This document shows, piece by piece, positions 7,071 through 8,764 of a stretch of DNA of 8,764 nucleotides. A model generated the notes under the pieces. The model was given only the letters and a program-made list of their open reading frames with translations, ran no database searches and was not told where the DNA came from. Origin of the DNA: Acidobacteriota bacterium (GTDB taxonomy: Bacteria > Acidobacteriota > Terriglobia > UBA7540); assembly GCA_003165615.1 (NCBI GenBank), contig PLWR01000544.1, positions 350 through 9,113 on the forward strand, given 5' to 3'. Positions within the stretch are counted from its first letter, which is position 1. Every line of letters starts with the position of its first letter. A program made the position numbers and the translations under genes.

Positions 7071-7487
7071 AATTTGGCCTCTAACGGCCGGGGAATTATG
7101 GAAGGAATGCTTGGCGGGCGATCGGACACGCTCGCCCCACTCGATTGCTTGCTTAGTGTCTCTTTGACCTCCGTGCCCAGAAAGGCCTCGATCCAGAGGT
7201 CACTGAGGTCCTCCGTGTGCTCTGTGTTAAAGCTTGAAAAGCACAGAGAACACAAAGAACTTCATTGGGATCGCGGCTCGGCGGCGATAGGATGGCCTCC
7301 TCGTGAACATCGGCATTAAGGTGGGCAATGGCCTTGCCCTTCGGAGTTATCTGCGACTTGCAGCACAGCGACTACACCAGGAGTTTCCTTCCTGGCTCCC
7401 GGCACGCGAGAGTATACACCCTCTTGCCTCCACGGGAGCGGCCCGCCAGCCGGAAATGTGAGGGACAGAATGTAGGGACGGTTTTCA
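7071..7487. other. Divergent intergenic region between exported protein and dehydrogenase
   Basis: About 420 bp without a supported gene. A reverse frame of 66 codons at 7055-7255 is mostly made of the CACAGAG-type repeat and runs into the ribosome site of the Tat protein, so it is not called. The part at 7195-7260 holds a hairpin-forming repeat. The part at 7260-7487 shows nothing recognisable before the dehydrogenase promoter. Confidence 0.45.
7215..7254. repeat. CACAGAG-type imperfect inverted repeat (possible dispersed repeat)
   Basis: GTGTGCTCTGTGTT (7215-7228) and AAGCACAGAGAACACA (7239-7254) are imperfect reverse complements around a short centre that contains AAGCTT. The core is TGTG, CTCTGTG on one side and CACAGAG, CACA on the other. 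Short 'CACAGAG' and 'CTCTGTG' units of this kind recur between genes in many environmental genomes, from general recollection. With no T-run, terminator function is not supported. Confidence 0.45.
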
Positions 7488-7488
7488 A

Positions 7489-7516
7489 TGGACAAATCGG
7501 GCGCAATCCATATCAT
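7489..7516 (+). promoter_or_regulatory. Candidate sigma-70 promoter for the short-chain dehydrogenase
   Basis: TGGACA (7489-7494) and TATCAT (7511-7516) are each 5/6 matches to the -35 and -10 consensus and are separated by 16 bp. Transcription would start near 7523, giving a leader of about 40 bases before the start codon at 7563. If correct, this excludes the upstream in-frame ATG at 7488 as the start. Confidence 0.4.
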
Positions 7517-7562
7517 ATACACGTTTCTAGAAGAGCTGAGCGCAGATTCAGGGGGAGCTATT

Positions 7563-8390
7563 ATGGATGACTTTCGGGACAAGATTGCCATAGTAACAGG
7601 CGGTGGGCAGAGCATTGGCTTCGCGGTCTGCGAGGCCTTGGGCGACGCTGGATGCATCGTCATCATGGCGGATATTCGCCGCGAGCGGTTGCAGGAATCC
7701 TGCAAGAAACTCGTGGCCAAGGGCCAACGCAGCGAAGCCATGGAAGTAGATGTAACGCAGGAAGCCTCGGTGAAATCATTGATCGAGCAAGTCAAAACCA
7801 AACATGGTCGCATCGATATCATGGTCAATTGTGCCGGCGTGCCTTTCAACGTCGTGCCCTTTATTCACCTCTCCACCAAGGAGTGGCACAGAGTTATTGA
7901 TGTGAATCTTTTCGGCACGTTTCTGTGTTGCCGGGAAGTCGGCGCGGTCATGGCCAAACAGGAATCAGGGAAAATCGTTAATATCGCCTCGCTGAATTCC
8001 GTCGCCCCTGCGGCGCTTTGCGTGGCTTACAATGTGTCCAAGGCGGGAGTGGCGAGCCTGACGCAAAGCCTGGCGACGGAGCTTGCCCCTTTCGGGGTAA
8101 ACGTGAACGCCATAAGCCCCGGACCGATTACTACTGAATTCCATGACACGGTCATGCCGCAACGAGCGGTCACGCTGGGGATCACGACCGAGGCCATGGT
8201 GGAGCGAGTGCGAGCTTCGATTCCACTGGGGCGTTGGGGGAAAGCTGAAGATGTCGCCAAGGCGGTTCTATTTCTCGCCTCGAGTCAAAGTGAATGGATG
8301 ACCGGGCAGAATCTGATCGTCGCCGGTGGGTTGTCGGGTGTTTCTGCGGCGCCACCGAAGAATGTAGTGCGCGATTGGCCGAAGGAATGA
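7563..8390 (+). CDS. Short-chain dehydrogenase/reductase (SDR), classical type
   Basis: A 275-residue cytoplasmic NAD(P)-dependent oxidoreductase of classical SDR size. The Rossmann motif is TGGGQSIG (12-19). Asp37 at the end of the second strand (IMADIRR) suggests NAD(H) rather than NADP(H). The NNAG motif appears as NCAG (89-92). The catalytic set is complete: Asn115 in VNLFG, Ser143 in NIASLNS, and Tyr156/Lys160 in YNVSK. SPGPITTEF (185-193) and the TGQNLIVAGG end (248-256) are standard, followed by about 20 extra residues. The start at 7563 is chosen because GGGGGAG lies five bases upstream and residues MDDFRDKIAIVTG match the usual SDR opening. An ATG at 7488 would add 25 atypical residues. 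The middle glycine of TGxxxGxG is serine (Ser17). It resembles sugar or polyol dehydrogenases and 3-oxoacyl-ACP reductases, but the substrate cannot be read from sequence. Confidence 0.9.
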   Translation: MDDFRDKIAIVTGGGQSIGFAVCEALGDAGCIVIMADIRRERLQESCKKLVAKGQRSEAMEVDVTQEASVKSLIEQVKTKHGRIDIMVNCAGVPFNVVPFIHLSTKEWHRVIDVNLFGTFLCCREVGAVMAKQESGKIVNIASLNSVAPAALCVAYNVSKAGVASLTQSLATELAPFGVNVNAISPGPITTEFHDTVMPQRAVTLGITTEAMVERVRASIPLGRWGKAEDVAKAVLFLASSQSEWMTGQNLIVAGGLSGVSAAPPKNVVRDWPKE

Positions 8391-8399
8391 ACTCTCCCG

Positions 8400-8486
8400 G
8401 GTTGTAGGGGTACGGCTTGCCGTGCCATTTTCAATCTTATCGCGTGACCGTACCAAGAGGGTACGGCGAGCCGTACCCCTACAACC
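8400..8486. repeat. Bipartite palindromic intergenic repeat (REP/BIME-like), possible terminator
   Basis: The arm at 8400-8426 and the arm at 8460-8486 are reverse complements at 25 of 27 positions. Each arm also folds on itself: GGTACGGC-TT-GCCGTGCC at 8409-8426 (one G-T wobble) and GGTACGGC-GA-GCCGTACC at 8460-8477 (perfect). The two arms are separated by 33 bp of less GC-rich sequence. It begins nine bases after the dehydrogenase stop codon, so its transcript would form a strong hairpin there. There is no T-run after it. The outer GTAGGGGTAC and GTACCCCTAC ends are of a type I have seen repeated between genes in environmental bacteria. Confidence 0.75.
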
Positions 8487-8529
8487 AGGCAGTGCCCCGC
8501 GGCCATTGTCGAGAATTGGATGTTCCAGC

Positions 8530-8570
8530 ACACTAGTGTCATGTAACACTGTATTGTTGACAATGGTATC
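8530..8570 (+). promoter_or_regulatory. Cluster of nested dyads around a perfect -35 box, upstream of the aldolase gene
   Basis: ACACTAGTGT (8530-8539) is a perfect 10-bp palindrome. It overlaps AGTGT-N6-ACACT. Next comes ATTGT-TG-ACAAT (8553-8564), whose centre includes TTGACA (8557-8562), a perfect -35 box. No good -10 box follows at 16-18 bp, the best being GGTAA-like around 8582. The ATTGT-N2-ACAAT form recalls operators of some GntR-family repressors. It lies about 160 bp before the aldolase start. Confidence 0.3.
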
Positions 8571-8632
8571 ACCTGACCGTTGGTAAAGCCGGGACCCTGA
8601 GGGCGACTGTTATTCATCCGGCTGTGCGATAA

Positions 8633-8660
8633 CCAGGAGAATCCTCAGGCCGATTCCTGG
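8633..8660 (+). promoter_or_regulatory. Leader hairpin upstream of the aldolase gene
   Basis: CCAGGAGAATC (8633-8643) can pair with GATTCCTGG (8652-8660) across an 8-base loop, leaving one or two bases unpaired in the first arm. It lies about 60 bases before the start codon and well clear of the ribosome site. It matches no riboswitch class I know. Confidence 0.25.
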
Positions 8661-8722
8661 ACGCGACTGAAGTGGAGTGTGCCCGACTTTGAAGAATCGC
8701 CCGCCATCATAAGGAGAATGCG

Positions 8723-8764
8723 ATGGATTACACCTACGAAGACATTGCCAAGATGATTGACCAC
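8723..8764 (+). CDS. deoC: Probable deoxyribose-phosphate aldolase (DeoC) family protein, N-terminal 14 codons
   Basis: The window ends 14 codons into this gene, which reads MDYTYEDIAKMIDH. DeoC-family aldolases typically open with a short helix and then IAKxIDHTLLKP or IDHSLLNP. The visible IAKMIDH fits that opening, with Asp and His just before the first barrel strand. The start is strongly supported by AAGGAG (8711-8716), six bases upstream. If the call is right, the protein is a class I aldolase that cleaves 2-deoxyribose 5-phosphate to glyceraldehyde 3-phosphate and acetaldehyde, or a relative acting on another sugar phosphate. The active-site lysines lie outside the window. It follows the dehydrogenase on the same strand after 332 bp, so it probably has its own promoter. 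Fourteen residues are thin evidence. Confidence 0.6.
   Translation, partial: MDYTYEDIAKMIDH

Noticed and set aside
7055..7255. Reverse frame of 66 codons before the Tat-exported protein
   Set aside because: It is built largely from the CACAGAG-type repeat and overlaps the strong ribosome site at 7057-7062.
5685..7319. Long forward open frame of 544 codons opposite the Tat-exported protein
   Set aside because: The reverse strand carries a strong ribosome site, a Tat signal and a consistent fold pattern. The forward frame is rich in Arg, Pro and His and runs through intergenic repeat sequence, so it is a shadow.
5379..8551. Shared ATGTAACACTG at 5379-5389 and 8541-8551
   Set aside because: Several 11-base matches are expected by chance in a window of this size, and the flanks do not match.

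Overview
The window looks like chromosomal DNA from a moderately GC-rich Gram-negative bacterium, most likely an acidobacterium or a close relative. The hints are a TonB-dependent receptor carrying an N-terminal carboxypeptidase-regulatory-like domain, a Tat-exported TIM-barrel-like protein, short palindromic intergenic repeats, and the style of the PAS/HTH regulator remnant. This placement is an inference from gene style, not from a marker gene.

Left edge (1-867): the C-terminal end of an IS1380-type transposase and the right end of its insertion sequence abut a reverse-strand regulator remnant. The remnant has one PAS domain joined directly to the last helices of an FhlA/NtrC-type DNA-binding domain. 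It lacks the sigma-54 AAA+ core and ends inside the IS.

Centre (1008-5347): a forward-strand, overlapping sensor kinase/response regulator pair of the RegB/RegA (PrrBA, ActSR, RoxSR) redox family converges on a reverse-strand TonB-dependent receptor. The receptor carries the CxxxM and HxM signature of OprC/NosA-type copper receptors. RegB/RegA systems control respiratory and copper-dependent oxidase genes elsewhere, so the layout suggests, but does not prove, a link between respiratory redox state and copper acquisition.

Right part (5348-8764): a 523-bp gene-free stretch with an AT-rich island lies upstream of the receptor. It is followed by a reverse-strand Tat-exported protein of uncertain, possibly glycosidase-like, function. 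A divergent forward-strand short-chain dehydrogenase follows, then a bipartite palindromic repeat, a dyad-rich leader, and the first 14 codons of a probable deoxyribose-phosphate aldolase-family gene. These look like part of a carbohydrate-related accessory region.

No rRNA, tRNA, CRISPR array or phage genes were seen. No wholly new system is evident. The most interesting points are the receptor's copper signature beside RegB/RegA, the IS-truncated regulator chimera, and the palindromic repeat at 8400-8486.
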